Source: Brevibacterium casei CIP 102111
Lineage (GTDB): Bacteria; Actinomycetota; Actinomycetes; Actinomycetales; Brevibacteriaceae
Assembly (NCBI RefSeq): GCF_900169275.1
Contig: NZ_FXZC01000001.1
Span: 558,001-622,000 of the forward strand
Length of the DNA stretch: 64,000 nucleotides
Reading direction: 5' to 3'
In this document: positions 24,039 to 32,244 of the stretch, one piece after another
How positions within the stretch are numbered: position 1 is the stretch's first letter
How the letters are laid out: each line of letters starts with the position of its first letter
The notes under the pieces: generated by a model
Seen by the model: the letters and a program-made list of their open reading frames with translations, nothing else
What the model was told of the DNA's origin: nothing
The model's database searches: none
Made by a program: the position numbers and the translations under genes

Positions 24039-25255
24039 TCATCGCCGGGCTGATGACGGGAACCTCGGCCGACGCCCTCGACGTCGCCCTCGCCGAGTTC
24101 GTCCACGACCCGTCCGCGGACGAGCTCGGGGTACGCCTCCTCGCCGGCGAGGAGATGCCCTTCGACCCTGCCCTGCGCACCGACATCCTCCGCCTCCTCG
24201 AACCCGTCGAGCTGCCGCTCTCCCTCGTCAGCGACGTCGACGGTCGCCTCGGCCGCTTCAGCGCCGAGGCGCTCGCCCAGGTGTGCGCGAACGTCGGGGC
24301 CGTCCCCGACCTCGTCGTCTCCCACGGCCAGACCGTGCGCCACGACATCGCCGAGGCCCGCGTGACCTCGACTCTCCAACTCGGCCAGCCCGCGTGGATC
24401 GCCGAGACCCTGGGCGTCCCCGTCCTCTCCGACGTCCGCTCCCGCGACATCGCCGCCGGCGGGCAGGGAGCCCCGCTCGTCGGGATCCTCGACGCCATGC
24501 TGCTCACCGAGGCGGAAACTCCGACCGCGCTGCTCAACCTCGGCGGGATCGCCAACGTCACCGTCATCGCCCCGGACCAAGACCCGTTCGCCTTCGACAC
24601 GGGTCCCGCGAACGCCTTCATCGACGTCCTCGCCCGCCGGATCACCGACGGTGCGCAGTCCTGCGACGTCGACGGGGAGCTCGCCGCCCGCGGAAGGGTC
24701 GACGCGGCACTGCTGAGCGACCTCCTCGGCGAACCCTATTACCGGCTGCCCGCCCCGAAGTCGACGGGCAAGGAGCACTTCCATGCCGCTTACCTCGACC
24801 GATACCTCGTCGACCATCCTCGGCTGAGCGAAGTCGACGCGATCGCCACGGTCACCGCGCTCACCGCCCGCACCATCGCCGAGGCGGTCCGTCCCCACGG
24901 CGTCACCGCGGTCATCGCCTCCGGGGGTGGGACCCGGAACCCGACGCTCATGCGTGCCCTGCGCGCCGAGCTCGGAGAGACGGTCACCCTCGAGACGACG
25001 GACGCGGCCCTCGGCCTGCCCGAGGGGTCGAAGGAGGCCGTGCTCATGGCGCTCATCGGCTGGCTGAGCTGGCACGGCCTGCCCTCGACCGAGCCGAGCC
25101 TCACGGGCGCCGCCCGCCCGACCATCGCCGGACGGCTGAGCCCGGGGTGGAGGCCCCTGCGGCTGCCCGCGCCCCTGGAGCGCCGGCCCCGCCGGCTGCG
25201 AATCCTCGGCGGGCCGCCGCACGACCCGCCCTCGCCCGACGCGAACCCCACCTGA
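24035..25255 (+). CDS. anmK: Anhydro-N-acetylmuramic acid kinase
   Basis: This 406-residue sugar kinase phosphorylates and hydrolyses 1,6-anhydro-MurNAc to MurNAc 6-phosphate, the entry step of cell-wall sugar salvage. Family marks are the N-terminal GLMTGTSADALDVALAEF, VVSHGQTVRH, LQLGQPAWIAE, ALLNLGGIANVT, FDTGPANAFIDVL and IASGGGTRNPTLM. The C-terminal 50 residues beyond the usual end are Arg/Pro-rich. It is translationally coupled to the regulator gene upstream and followed after 43 bases by the symporter. It normally acts with MurQ, present here. Confidence 0.95.
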   Translation: MIIAGLMTGTSADALDVALAEFVHDPSADELGVRLLAGEEMPFDPALRTDILRLLEPVELPLSLVSDVDGRLGRFSAEALAQVCANVGAVPDLVVSHGQTVRHDIAEARVTSTLQLGQPAWIAETLGVPVLSDVRSRDIAAGGQGAPLVGILDAMLLTEAETPTALLNLGGIANVTVIAPDQDPFAFDTGPANAFIDVLARRITDGAQSCDVDGELAARGRVDAALLSDLLGEPYYRLPAPKSTGKEHFHAAYLDRYLVDHPRLSEVDAIATVTALTARTIAEAVRPHGVTAVIASGGGTRNPTLMRALRAELGETVTLETTDAALGLPEGSKEAVLMALIGWLSWHGLPSTEPSLTGAARPTIAGRLSPGWRPLRLPAPLERRPRRLRILGGPPHDPPSPDANPT

Positions 25256-25298
25256 GCCGACCCCCACCGACGCGAATCCCACCGAAGGAGCACCGACC

Positions 25299-26804
25299 AT
25301 GCAGATCATCGACCTCCTGGTGATCGTCGCCTACCTCGTCGCCACCGCCTGGCTCGGCCTCAAGCTGAGCGGGAAGCAGAGCGGACTGAGGGACTACTTC
25401 CTCGGCGGACGGGATCTGCCCTGGTGGGCGGTGTGCCTCTCCGTCGTCGCGACCGAGACGAGCGCACTCACCGTCATCGGCATCCCCGTGATGAGCTACC
25501 TCGGCGACATCTCCTACCTTCAGCTCGCGCTCGGCTACATCGTCGGGCGCATCATCGTCGCCTTCCTCATGCTTCCCCGCTACTACGACGGCGAGATGAT
25601 CACCGCCTATGCCTACCTCGGCAAACGCTTCGGCCAGTCGACGCAGACCACGGCGGGCATCACGTTCCTCTTCACCCGCCTGCTCGCCGACGGCATCCGC
25701 GTCCTCGCCGCAGCGATCCCGCTCAAGGTCATCCTCGACGGCCTCGGCGTCCACACGTCCTACTTCGTCATCATCGTCGTCCTCGCGCTCGTGACGATCG
25801 TCTACACGTTCATCGGCGGGATCAAGGCCGTCGTCTGGGTCGACGTCGCCCAGATGGTCCTCTACGTCCTCGGCGGTGTCCTCGCGATCGTCGTCATCAC
25901 CGCGAGCGTCGGCGGAGGATGGCTCGCCGAGGCGGCCGCCGCCGGAAAGCTGCAGATGTTCGTCTTCGAGGGCAACCCGATCAACGCGGCCGGATCGTTC
26001 ATCCCCTCGTTCGTCGGCGGCGCCGTGTTCGCGATGGCCTCCCACGGTTCCGACCAGATCATCGTCCAGCGGCTCCTGTCGTGCCGGACGAAGGCCGACG
26101 CGCAGAAGGCGCTCATCGTCTCCGGCTTCGTCGTCTTCGTCCAGTTCGCGATCTTCCTCGCCGTCGGACTCGCCCTGTGGGCCTACTACGACCAGGCCCT
26201 GCCCGCCGACCTCGGGCTCACCCGCGACGACGAGATCTTCCCCCTCTTCATCATCGAGGGCCTGCCGCCGGGGATCTCCGGCCTGCTGCTCGCCGGCATC
26301 CTCGCCGCCGCGATGTCGACCCTGTCGTCCTCGCTCTCGGCCCTGTCGTCCTCGACCGTCACCGACGTCTGGGCCCGGTTCAGGCGGACCCCGCTCACCG
26401 ACGCAGAGGGCCTCAGGGTCGGTCGCTGGGCGACGATCGCATGGGGGATCGCGTTCATCCTCCCGGCCACGGTCTTCGAATCCGACTCCGGCAACATCGT
26501 CATCCTCGCCCTCGGCATCGCCGGCATCACCTACGGCGGCCTCCTCGGCGCGTTCGTCTTCGGAATGGTCAACAAGCGCGCGACCGCCGTCGATGCGAAC
26601 ATCGCCTTCGTCCTCGCCATCGCCGTCAACGCGTACTTCTTCATCATGGAGAAGTACGTCACCGGTGAGGTCTGGGTGGCCTGGCAGTGGTACCCGCTCC
26701 TCGGCGTCATCGTCATGGTCGTCGTCGGCGGGCTGCTCTCCCTGCGCCACCCGTCCGTCCCTGCCCGCACCCCCGCCGAGGTGGAAGGAAGCCTCCGTCC
26801 ATGA
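25299..26804 (+). CDS. Sodium:solute symporter (SSS family), candidate MurNAc/anhydro-MurNAc importer
   Basis: This 501-residue protein has about 13 membrane segments. SSS family hallmarks are the GLRDYFLGGRDLPWWAVCLS motif near residue 32, VVATETSALTVIGIP, FIGGIKAVVWVDVAQM in the middle, and LAGILAAAMSTLSSSLSALS. The Na2-site serines lie in the last. Coupling is by overlap with murQ (ATGA) and by position between anmK and murQ. The specificity is inferred only from context. MurNAc uptake is more often by the PTS protein MurP or by ABC systems, so an SSS carrier would be an unusual solution. Confidence 0.88.
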   Translation: MQIIDLLVIVAYLVATAWLGLKLSGKQSGLRDYFLGGRDLPWWAVCLSVVATETSALTVIGIPVMSYLGDISYLQLALGYIVGRIIVAFLMLPRYYDGEMITAYAYLGKRFGQSTQTTAGITFLFTRLLADGIRVLAAAIPLKVILDGLGVHTSYFVIIVVLALVTIVYTFIGGIKAVVWVDVAQMVLYVLGGVLAIVVITASVGGGWLAEAAAAGKLQMFVFEGNPINAAGSFIPSFVGGAVFAMASHGSDQIIVQRLLSCRTKADAQKALIVSGFVVFVQFAIFLAVGLALWAYYDQALPADLGLTRDDEIFPLFIIEGLPPGISGLLLAGILAAAMSTLSSSLSALSSSTVTDVWARFRRTPLTDAEGLRVGRWATIAWGIAFILPATVFESDSGNIVILALGIAGITYGGLLGAFVFGMVNKRATAVDANIAFVLAIAVNAYFFIMEKYVTGEVWVAWQWYPLLGVIVMVVVGGLLSLRHPSVPARTPAEVEGSLRP

Positions 26805-27820
26805 CCGATCAGTCCCAGCCCGCACCGTCAGCCGACGCCCGGCCGCGGCTGTCCCCGACAGAACAGCGCAACCCCCGCAGTGCGGGCCTCGACGACCTCG
26901 ATGCCCTCGGCGTCCTCCGCCTCCTCAACACCGAGGACCAGGTCGTCATCGACGCCGTCGCAGCCGCCCTGCCGCAGCTCGCGGCCCTTGTCGACACCGC
27001 CGCCGAGCGGATGCGCGCGGGTGGGACCGTCCACTACTTCGGGGCGGGGACCTCGGGTCGGCTCGGGGTGCTCGACGCGAGCGAGCTCATGCCGACGTTC
27101 AACCTCGAACCCGGCCGCGTCGTCGGACACATCGCCGGAGGAGAGCCCGCCCTCGTCAACGCCGTCGAGAACGCCGAGGACTCACTGCCCGACGGACGCA
27201 CCGCGGGTGCCGCGCTGGGGGAGCGGGACGTCGCGATCGGCATCGCTGCGAGCGGGTCGACTCCCTATGTCCGCGGCGCCCTCGAGGCCGCCCGGGCGAA
27301 CGGCGCGCACACCGTGCTCATCTCGAACAACCCGCACGCCCCTGTCGCCGAGGCGGCCGCCGCCCACATCGTCCTCGACACCGGCCCCGAGGTCGTCACC
27401 GGGTCGACCCGGCTCAAGGCCGGCACCGCGCAGAAGCTCGCTCTCAACGGCTTCTCCACCGCCCTCATGGTCGCCCTCGGCCGCACGTGGGAGAACCTCA
27501 TGGTCTCCGTCGTCGCGACGAACGCGAAGCTGCGCGACCGCACCGTGCGCATCCTCACCGACGCCGCCGACCTCGACGAGGCAGCGGCCCGCGACCTCCT
27601 CGCCCGATGCGGCGATGACCTCAAGACGGCGTTGGTCGTCTCCTTCGCCGAGGTGACTCCCGCCGTGGCCGCCGAGCTGCTGGGCACCCAGGACGGTTCG
27701 GTGCGGGCGGCGATCGCCGCGGCCGGCCCGACCGGCGGATCGGCTCCGCCCGGCGGCCCGAGTCAGACCGGCGGTTCGGCCCCGACCGCCGACGGCCCCG
27801 CGGCCGGAGGCAGCGACTGA
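26801..27820 (+). CDS. murQ: N-acetylmuramic acid 6-phosphate etherase
   Basis: This 339-residue SIS-domain lyase cleaves the D-lactyl ether of MurNAc 6-phosphate to give GlcNAc 6-phosphate. Key motifs are TEQRNPRS near the N-terminus, VHYFGAGTSGRLGVLDASE (about 77-95, with the catalytic Glu at its end), IGIAASGSTPYV and VVTGSTRLKAGTAQKLALN. The last 40 residues are a Gly/Pro/Ala-rich tail absent from most MurQ proteins. It overlaps the upstream symporter by ATGA, and its stop shares one base with the next start (TGATG). Confidence 0.97.
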   Translation: MTDQSQPAPSADARPRLSPTEQRNPRSAGLDDLDALGVLRLLNTEDQVVIDAVAAALPQLAALVDTAAERMRAGGTVHYFGAGTSGRLGVLDASELMPTFNLEPGRVVGHIAGGEPALVNAVENAEDSLPDGRTAGAALGERDVAIGIAASGSTPYVRGALEAARANGAHTVLISNNPHAPVAEAAAAHIVLDTGPEVVTGSTRLKAGTAQKLALNGFSTALMVALGRTWENLMVSVVATNAKLRDRTVRILTDAADLDEAAARDLLARCGDDLKTALVVSFAEVTPAVAAELLGTQDGSVRAAIAAAGPTGGSAPPGGPSQTGGSAPTADGPAAGGSD

Positions 27821-28896
27821 TGCGCGACTGTCAGGCCGCCGAACTCGTCCTCGGCATCGACGTCGGCGGCACCGGCTCCCGCGTCGCGCTGGCCGCGGCC
27901 GCAGACCGGGACGCGGACCCCGCCGCATCCCCGGAGAGCGCCGACGATCCGGCGGCGCACCCGGCGGACGCGGACACGACACGCTCCGACCGCCTCGGCG
28001 AACACACTGTCCTGGGCACCCTCACCGGGCCCCGCGTCGAGATCGGACCCGAGGGCAGCAGCGCTCCCGTCGTCATCCGTCGCCTCGTCGCGGCGGCGCG
28101 GCAGGCGTGGCCGGAGCAGTTCCCACGCGTCGTCGGCATCGGGATCGGGGCGACCGGGATCGCCTCCCTCACCGATGATCCCGCGGTGCTCGCGCAGGTC
28201 ATCGCCGCCGAAGCGGACGCCCCGACCGCGGTGACGATCGATGCCGTCACCGCCCACCTCGGCGCGCTGCGGGGACAGGGCGGGGCGATCGCGGTGCTCG
28301 GTACGGGCGCGATCGCCATCGCCCACCCCGGCGCCGACGACCACGGCGTGCTCACTGCCCAGTGGTCGCGGGTCGACGGCTGGGGGCACCTCTTCGGCGA
28401 CCGCGGGGGCGGGGCGTGGCTGGGACGGCTCGCCCTCGAGGCGGCTCTGCGTGCCCACGACAAGGTCGATGTCCGCGGGGCCGCCCTGCTCGCGGCGGCC
28501 ACCGGGCGGTTCGGGCAGCCGAGCTCGTGGCCGGCGACGTTCTACACGCGCAGCGACCGGGCGGGACTGCTCGCCGAGTTCGCCGCCGACGTCGCGACGT
28601 TGGCCCGCCTCGACGATCCCGTCGCGGTCGATCTCCTCGCCGAGGCGGGACGCGAGGCCGCCCGCAGCGCCGTCGCCGCGGCGACCGCCGCCGGGGCGCA
28701 GCGGGTCGCGGTGACCGGTGGGCTCACCCAGGCGGGGGAGGCGCTGCTCGAGGCCTTCCGCGCCGAAGCGCAGCGTCGGTGCCCGGACGCCGCCGTCGTC
28801 GAAGCGGCGGGCAGTCCCCTCGACGGTGCGCTCGTCCTCGCCGACCATGTCGCCGCCGGCCGGGTGCGAGCCCAGGCCGAAGTGCTCTGGGTGTGA
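27820..28896 (+). CDS. BadF/BadG-type ATPase, probable N-acetylglucosamine kinase
   Basis: This 358-residue ASKHA-fold kinase has phosphate-1 loop GIDVGGTGSRVAL, phosphate-2 VLGTGAIAIAHPG, the GWGHLFGDRGGGAWLGR signature of NAGK-like kinases, and the adenosine motif VTGGLT. Residues 35-65 are a Pro/Asp-rich insert. NAGK-type enzymes phosphorylate GlcNAc. In a MurNAc operon it could regenerate GlcNAc 6-phosphate from free GlcNAc or phosphorylate MurNAc. The final gene of the operon; no nagA/nagB are here, so later steps must be elsewhere. Confidence 0.85.
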   Translation: MRDCQAAELVLGIDVGGTGSRVALAAAADRDADPAASPESADDPAAHPADADTTRSDRLGEHTVLGTLTGPRVEIGPEGSSAPVVIRRLVAAARQAWPEQFPRVVGIGIGATGIASLTDDPAVLAQVIAAEADAPTAVTIDAVTAHLGALRGQGGAIAVLGTGAIAIAHPGADDHGVLTAQWSRVDGWGHLFGDRGGGAWLGRLALEAALRAHDKVDVRGAALLAAATGRFGQPSSWPATFYTRSDRAGLLAEFAADVATLARLDDPVAVDLLAEAGREAARSAVAAATAAGAQRVAVTGGLTQAGEALLEAFRAEAQRRCPDAAVVEAAGSPLDGALVLADHVAAGRVRAQAEVLWV

Positions 28897-29038
28897 GGAC
28901 CCCCGAGGTGGTTCCGGAACCGGCGGGGAGGAGCCGAGGTCGCATGCCCTGACAACCGGGCTTGCCGTCTCCAAGTGTTCACCTGGCCTGCACCTGCGGA
29001 TCAACCCCAGGTCAGAATCCCCCCGCAGGATCAACACT

Positions 29039-30796
29039 GTGAGAATCAGTGGTGAACCGACCTCCGGGATCGACCGCCTCATGCGCGGCACCGATCTCCC
29101 CGTCAGGCCCAGTCTTCCCTCCGCTCTCGTCCGGACCCCTCGGACCCGGACCTCCGCCTCGGCGGACATCGAACTGCCGACCGGTGAGCGCACCCGGGCG
29201 TACCGCTTCTTCGAGGCGCTGCCGGCGCTCATCAGCTATACGGCGATCGCACTCGTCTTCGTCCTCCCGTTCCTCGACGCGATGCTCGGCGCGGTCTACG
29301 TCCTCACCATCGTCGGCCTCACCTTCGTCCGGGCGATGCGCGGGGCCGTCGACGTCGCCCGCGGGTTCGCCCGCTACCGGCGGGCCGCCCGCGTCGATTG
29401 GAGGGCCCGGCTCGTCGACCTCGAGCGGGCGATGGATGGGCGTGCGCCGCTCCCGGTCCCACTCGGCGGGTTCCGCGCCGCCGACCACCTCGCCGAGGTC
29501 GCTCGGGTGCGTGCGGATCCCGCCTCGGTGATGCGCCCCTCCACGCTCATCCATGCCGTCGTCGTGGCCGCCTACAACGAACCCTTCGAGGTCATCGCGG
29601 GAACGATCCGGGCGCTTCTGCACACCTCGACCTCGCCAGGACAGATCGTCGTCTTCTTCGCCTACGAGGAGCGCGGGGGCCCGGCGATGGCGGAGACCGC
29701 CCGCCGCCTCGCCGCGGTCTACGGTGACCGGTTCCGGGCGTTCGAACTCGTCCCCCATCCCGCGGGCGTCCCCGGTGAGATCGCCGGCAAGGGCGCGAAC
29801 ATCACGCACGCGGGGCGGGCGCTCGCCGCCTGGGTGCGGGAGGAGGCCATCGACCCGGAGCGGGTCATCGTCACCACCCTCGACTGCGACAACATCCCGC
29901 ACGAGTCGTACTTCGACTGCGTCGCCTACGAGTATGCGATCGCGCCGGACCGGGCCAGGGTCTCGTTCCAGCCGATCAGCCTCTACATCACGAACATCTG
30001 GGATGCGCCCGCGCCGTCGCGGGTGGTCGCGAGCGCGAACTGCTTCTGGAACCTCACGACGACGGTGCGGCTCTTCGCGCTGCGCAACTTCGCTTCGCAC
30101 TCCCAGCCGCTGCCGGCGCTCATCAACATGGGGTTCTGGTCGACGCGGACGATCGTCGAGGACGGCCACCAGTACTGGCGCAGCTGGTTCCACTTCGACG
30201 GCGACTATCGGGTCGTGCCCGTCCACGTCCCGATCTACCAGGACGCCGTGCTCGCCGGCAGCTTCGCGCAGACGATGGTCGCGCAGTTCAAGCAGCTCAG
30301 CCGCTGGTCGTACGGCGCGAGCGACGTCCCCTACGTCGGCGTCCGGGTGTTCGCCGGGGATGCCAGATCCCCGTTCTGGCCGGGATTCCTCCGCTTCCTC
30401 TCCCTGCTCGAAGGCCACGTCAGCCTCGCGACGATCTCGGTGATCATCGCCGTCGGAGGGTGGATCCCCTTCGTCGTCGCCACGCAGACCGGTCAGGCGA
30501 CCGAGTTCATCGAGCGGATGCCGATGACCGTCGGTCTCGTCCAACAGCTGGGAATGATCGGGCTCATCGTCTCCGTCGTCGTCTTCCGTGCCCTGCTGCC
30601 CCCGCGCCCGGTCCACGTGCCGCCGCTGCGGAGCGTGACGATGTGGCTGCAGTGGCTGCTCTACCCGCTCACCTTGCTCGTCTTCAACTCCGGCACCGCG
30701 CTCTATTCGCAGTGGTGCCTGCTCACCGGCCGGTACCGGGAGCGCTTCGACGTCACCGAGAAGGTCTCCGGAGCGGAGCTGCGCCGGACCGCGTAG
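29039..30796 (+). CDS. GT2-family membrane glycosyltransferase (processive type)
   Basis: GTG 29039 is chosen because AGGA lies 8 bases upstream; ATG 29081 is an alternative. The product has 585 residues. A pair of membrane helices lies at about 65-105, the cytosolic GT-A domain at about 170-430, and further helices at about 460-560. The A domain has VVVAAYNE, the metal-binding TTLDCDN and the Q-x-x-R-W acceptor motif in QLSRWSYG, as in cellulose- or hyaluronan-synthase-like processive enzymes. The polymer or lipid product is unknown. It stands alone, opposite no partner, between the MurNAc operon and a PspC gene. Confidence 0.85.
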   Translation: MRISGEPTSGIDRLMRGTDLPVRPSLPSALVRTPRTRTSASADIELPTGERTRAYRFFEALPALISYTAIALVFVLPFLDAMLGAVYVLTIVGLTFVRAMRGAVDVARGFARYRRAARVDWRARLVDLERAMDGRAPLPVPLGGFRAADHLAEVARVRADPASVMRPSTLIHAVVVAAYNEPFEVIAGTIRALLHTSTSPGQIVVFFAYEERGGPAMAETARRLAAVYGDRFRAFELVPHPAGVPGEIAGKGANITHAGRALAAWVREEAIDPERVIVTTLDCDNIPHESYFDCVAYEYAIAPDRARVSFQPISLYITNIWDAPAPSRVVASANCFWNLTTTVRLFALRNFASHSQPLPALINMGFWSTRTIVEDGHQYWRSWFHFDGDYRVVPVHVPIYQDAVLAGSFAQTMVAQFKQLSRWSYGASDVPYVGVRVFAGDARSPFWPGFLRFLSLLEGHVSLATISVIIAVGGWIPFVVATQTGQATEFIERMPMTVGLVQQLGMIGLIVSVVVFRALLPPRPVHVPPLRSVTMWLQWLLYPLTLLVFNSGTALYSQWCLLTGRYRERFDVTEKVSGAELRRTA

Positions 30797-30812
30797 TCCG
30801 GGTGCCGGGGAT

Positions 30813-30830
30813 CCCCCGCCGAGGCGGGGG
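30813..30830 (+). terminator. Short GC-rich hairpin after the GT2 gene
   Basis: CCCCCGCC (30813-30820) and GGCGGGGG (30823-30830) form a perfect 8-bp inverted repeat around GA, 16 bases past the GT2 stop codon. It lacks a T-run, like the other hairpins here. The central octamer CGCCGAGG is one that recurs all over the window. Confidence 0.5.
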
Positions 30831-30836
30831 CCGGGT

Positions 30837-30892
30837 CCCGATGCCGATATCCCGAAGCCGGCATCCCGATGCCGACATCCCGGTGCCGGCCC
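30837..30892. repeat. Four tandem 14-nt repeats
   Basis: Units CCCGATGCCGATAT (30837), CCCGAAGCCGGCAT (30851), CCCGATGCCGACAT (30865) and CCCGGTGCCGGCCC (30879) form an exact 14-base period between the GT2 and PspC genes. It is not coding as far as can be seen. Confidence 0.8.
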
Positions 30893-30995
30893 CCGCCGTC
30901 ACGCTCCCGGTGCTTCGCAGATTATGGGTTTCCTCAGTCGAGTCTCAGGTCTTCACCCCTGTGGGGCGGCGTGAGCGCGGCGTAGTGTCGAAGAC

Positions 30996-31250
30996 ATGAA
31001 CGCGATATTCGACTCCATCCGCAAGATCGGCTTCCGCCGCGGACCCGACCGGATCGTCGGCGGCATCGCCGGGGGACTGGCGAAGGTCACGGGGCTCAAC
31101 GTCTGGCTCGTGAGGATCCTCGTCCTCCTCTCCTTCCTCCTTCCCGTCGTCGGACTCGGCGCCTACGCCGTCGTCTGGGCGATCACCCCATGGCAGGACG
31201 GGAGCATCCCGCTCCAACGTGCCCTCGGCGGCGGCCGCCTCGAACGGTAG
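30996..31250 (+). CDS. PspC-domain membrane protein
   Basis: This 84-residue protein is a single PspC domain. FRRGPDRIVGGIAGGLAKVTGLNVWLVR is the conserved amphipathic start, shown here as the repeated glycine pattern GGIAGGLA, followed by one membrane segment LVLLSFLLPVVGLGAYAVVW. PspC proteins take part in envelope stress sensing and act with toxin-like or anti-sigma partners in various bacteria. No PspA is adjacent. A TATGGGT-like element lies at about 30923, but no clear ribosome site is seen near the ATG. Confidence 0.88.
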   Translation: MNAIFDSIRKIGFRRGPDRIVGGIAGGLAKVTGLNVWLVRILVLLSFLLPVVGLGAYAVVWAITPWQDGSIPLQRALGGGRLER

Positions 31251-31312
31251 GCACCTGCCCCTGACGACCCCACAACTCGCGTGACCGCGACCGGCAGTTC
31301 CGGTCATGCGAC

Positions 31313-31354
31313 GAGGCTCCGCGCTCCCTTGTCAGGGAGGGAACGCGGGGCCTC
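31313..31354 (+). terminator. Imperfect hairpin after the PspC gene
   Basis: GAGGC, CCGCG and CTCCCT in the left arm pair with AGGGAG, CGCGG and GCCTC in the right arm around a TGTC loop. Small bulges interrupt the stem. It lies 63 bases after the pspC stop and ahead of the fructose operon. Confidence 0.55.
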
Positions 31355-31416
31355 CTGACGTCCGCGCCCGAGCGGCGCACTTCGTCGGCATTGCCCCTGC
31401 TCAGCACATCTGCGTG

Positions 31417-31468
31417 ACACATTCCCAAAAACAGATGTTGGTTTTGCTGTGTTTATGCCCGAATGTGT
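31417..31468. promoter_or_regulatory. Promoter and probable FruR operator of the fructose operon
   Basis: ACACATTC (31417-31424) and GAATGTGT (31461-31468) are perfect mirror arms 36 bases apart. Between them CAAAAACA and TTGGTTTTG form a second, imperfect inverted repeat, which is typical of DeoR-type operators. A GATTAT -10-like element at 31471-31476 lies 6 bases ahead of the GTG start, so the transcript may be leaderless. Confidence 0.5.
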
Positions 31469-31482
31469 GAGATTATGAATCC

Positions 31483-32244
31483 GTGTACGCCGCCGAACGC
31501 CAACAGACCATCCTCGCCGCCGCCCGGTCGGCCGGCCGAGTCGAGGTCACCGCCCTCGCTGATCAGCTCAATGTGACAGCCGAGACGATCCGGCGGGACC
31601 TCACGGTTCTCGAGCGGCGCGGACTGCTCAAGCGCATGCACGGGGGAGCGATCCCGGCCGAGGCCCTCTCTCTCGAACCGGCGCTCGAGGAGCGCATCGG
31701 CCACCGCGCCGCGGAGAAGCGGCGCCTCGCACTGCGCGCCCTCGAGGAGATCCCCGACGGCGGCAGCGTCCTCCTCGACGCGGGCACGAGCACTCTTGCG
31801 ATCGCCCAGGCCCTTCCCGACGAACTGGCCCTCACCGTCGTCGCCAACAGCCCGATGATCTGCGCGGCCCTCGCGGCGAAACCGGGCATCACACTCCTCC
31901 AGCTCGGCGGTCGGGTGCGCGAGCTCACCGGCGCCGCAGTCGGACGGTGGACCACCGAGGCGCTGTCCGAGCTCACCATCGATGTCGGGTTCATCGGCAC
32001 CAACGGGTTCGACGTCGACCGCGGTCTCACCACGCCTGACGAGTCCGAGGCCGCAACGAAGCGGGCCATGGTCGACGCATGCCGTTCGTCGATCCTCGTC
32101 GCGGACTCGAGCAAAGCCGCGCAGGTCCACCTCCATCGCTTCGCAGGCATCGACGCAGTCGACCTCATCATCACGGACACCGACCTCGGCGACCAGAGTG
32201 CTGAAGAGCTGCGCGCCGCGGGACCGGAGGTCGTGACCGTATGA
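31483..32244 (+). CDS. fruR: DeoR-family regulator of the fructose operon
   Basis: This 253-residue repressor has an N-terminal helix-turn-helix (residues 5-55: RQQTILAAARSAGRVEV, ALADQLNVTAETIRRDL, RMHGGAIP). A DeoR C-terminal sensor domain follows with SVLLDAGTSTLAIAQAL, TVVANSPMI, LGGRVRELTGAAVG and VGFIGTNGFD. In actinobacteria such regulators sense fructose 1-phosphate or 1,6-bisphosphate and repress fruK-fruA. The GTG start at 31483 has no clear ribosome site. Its stop overlaps the fruK ATG (ATGA), so regulator and enzyme are co-translated. Confidence 0.92.
   Translation: MYAAERQQTILAAARSAGRVEVTALADQLNVTAETIRRDLTVLERRGLLKRMHGGAIPAEALSLEPALEERIGHRAAEKRRLALRALEEIPDGGSVLLDAGTSTLAIAQALPDELALTVVANSPMICAALAAKPGITLLQLGGRVRELTGAAVGRWTTEALSELTIDVGFIGTNGFDVDRGLTTPDESEAATKRAMVDACRSSILVADSSKAAQVHLHRFAGIDAVDLIITDTDLGDQSAEELRAAGPEVVTV

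Noticed and set aside
25299-26804. Sialic acid transporter as the function of the SSS protein
   Set aside because: SSS proteins do include sialic acid carriers, but no nanA, nanE or nanK-like genes are present and the neighbours are anmK and murQ.
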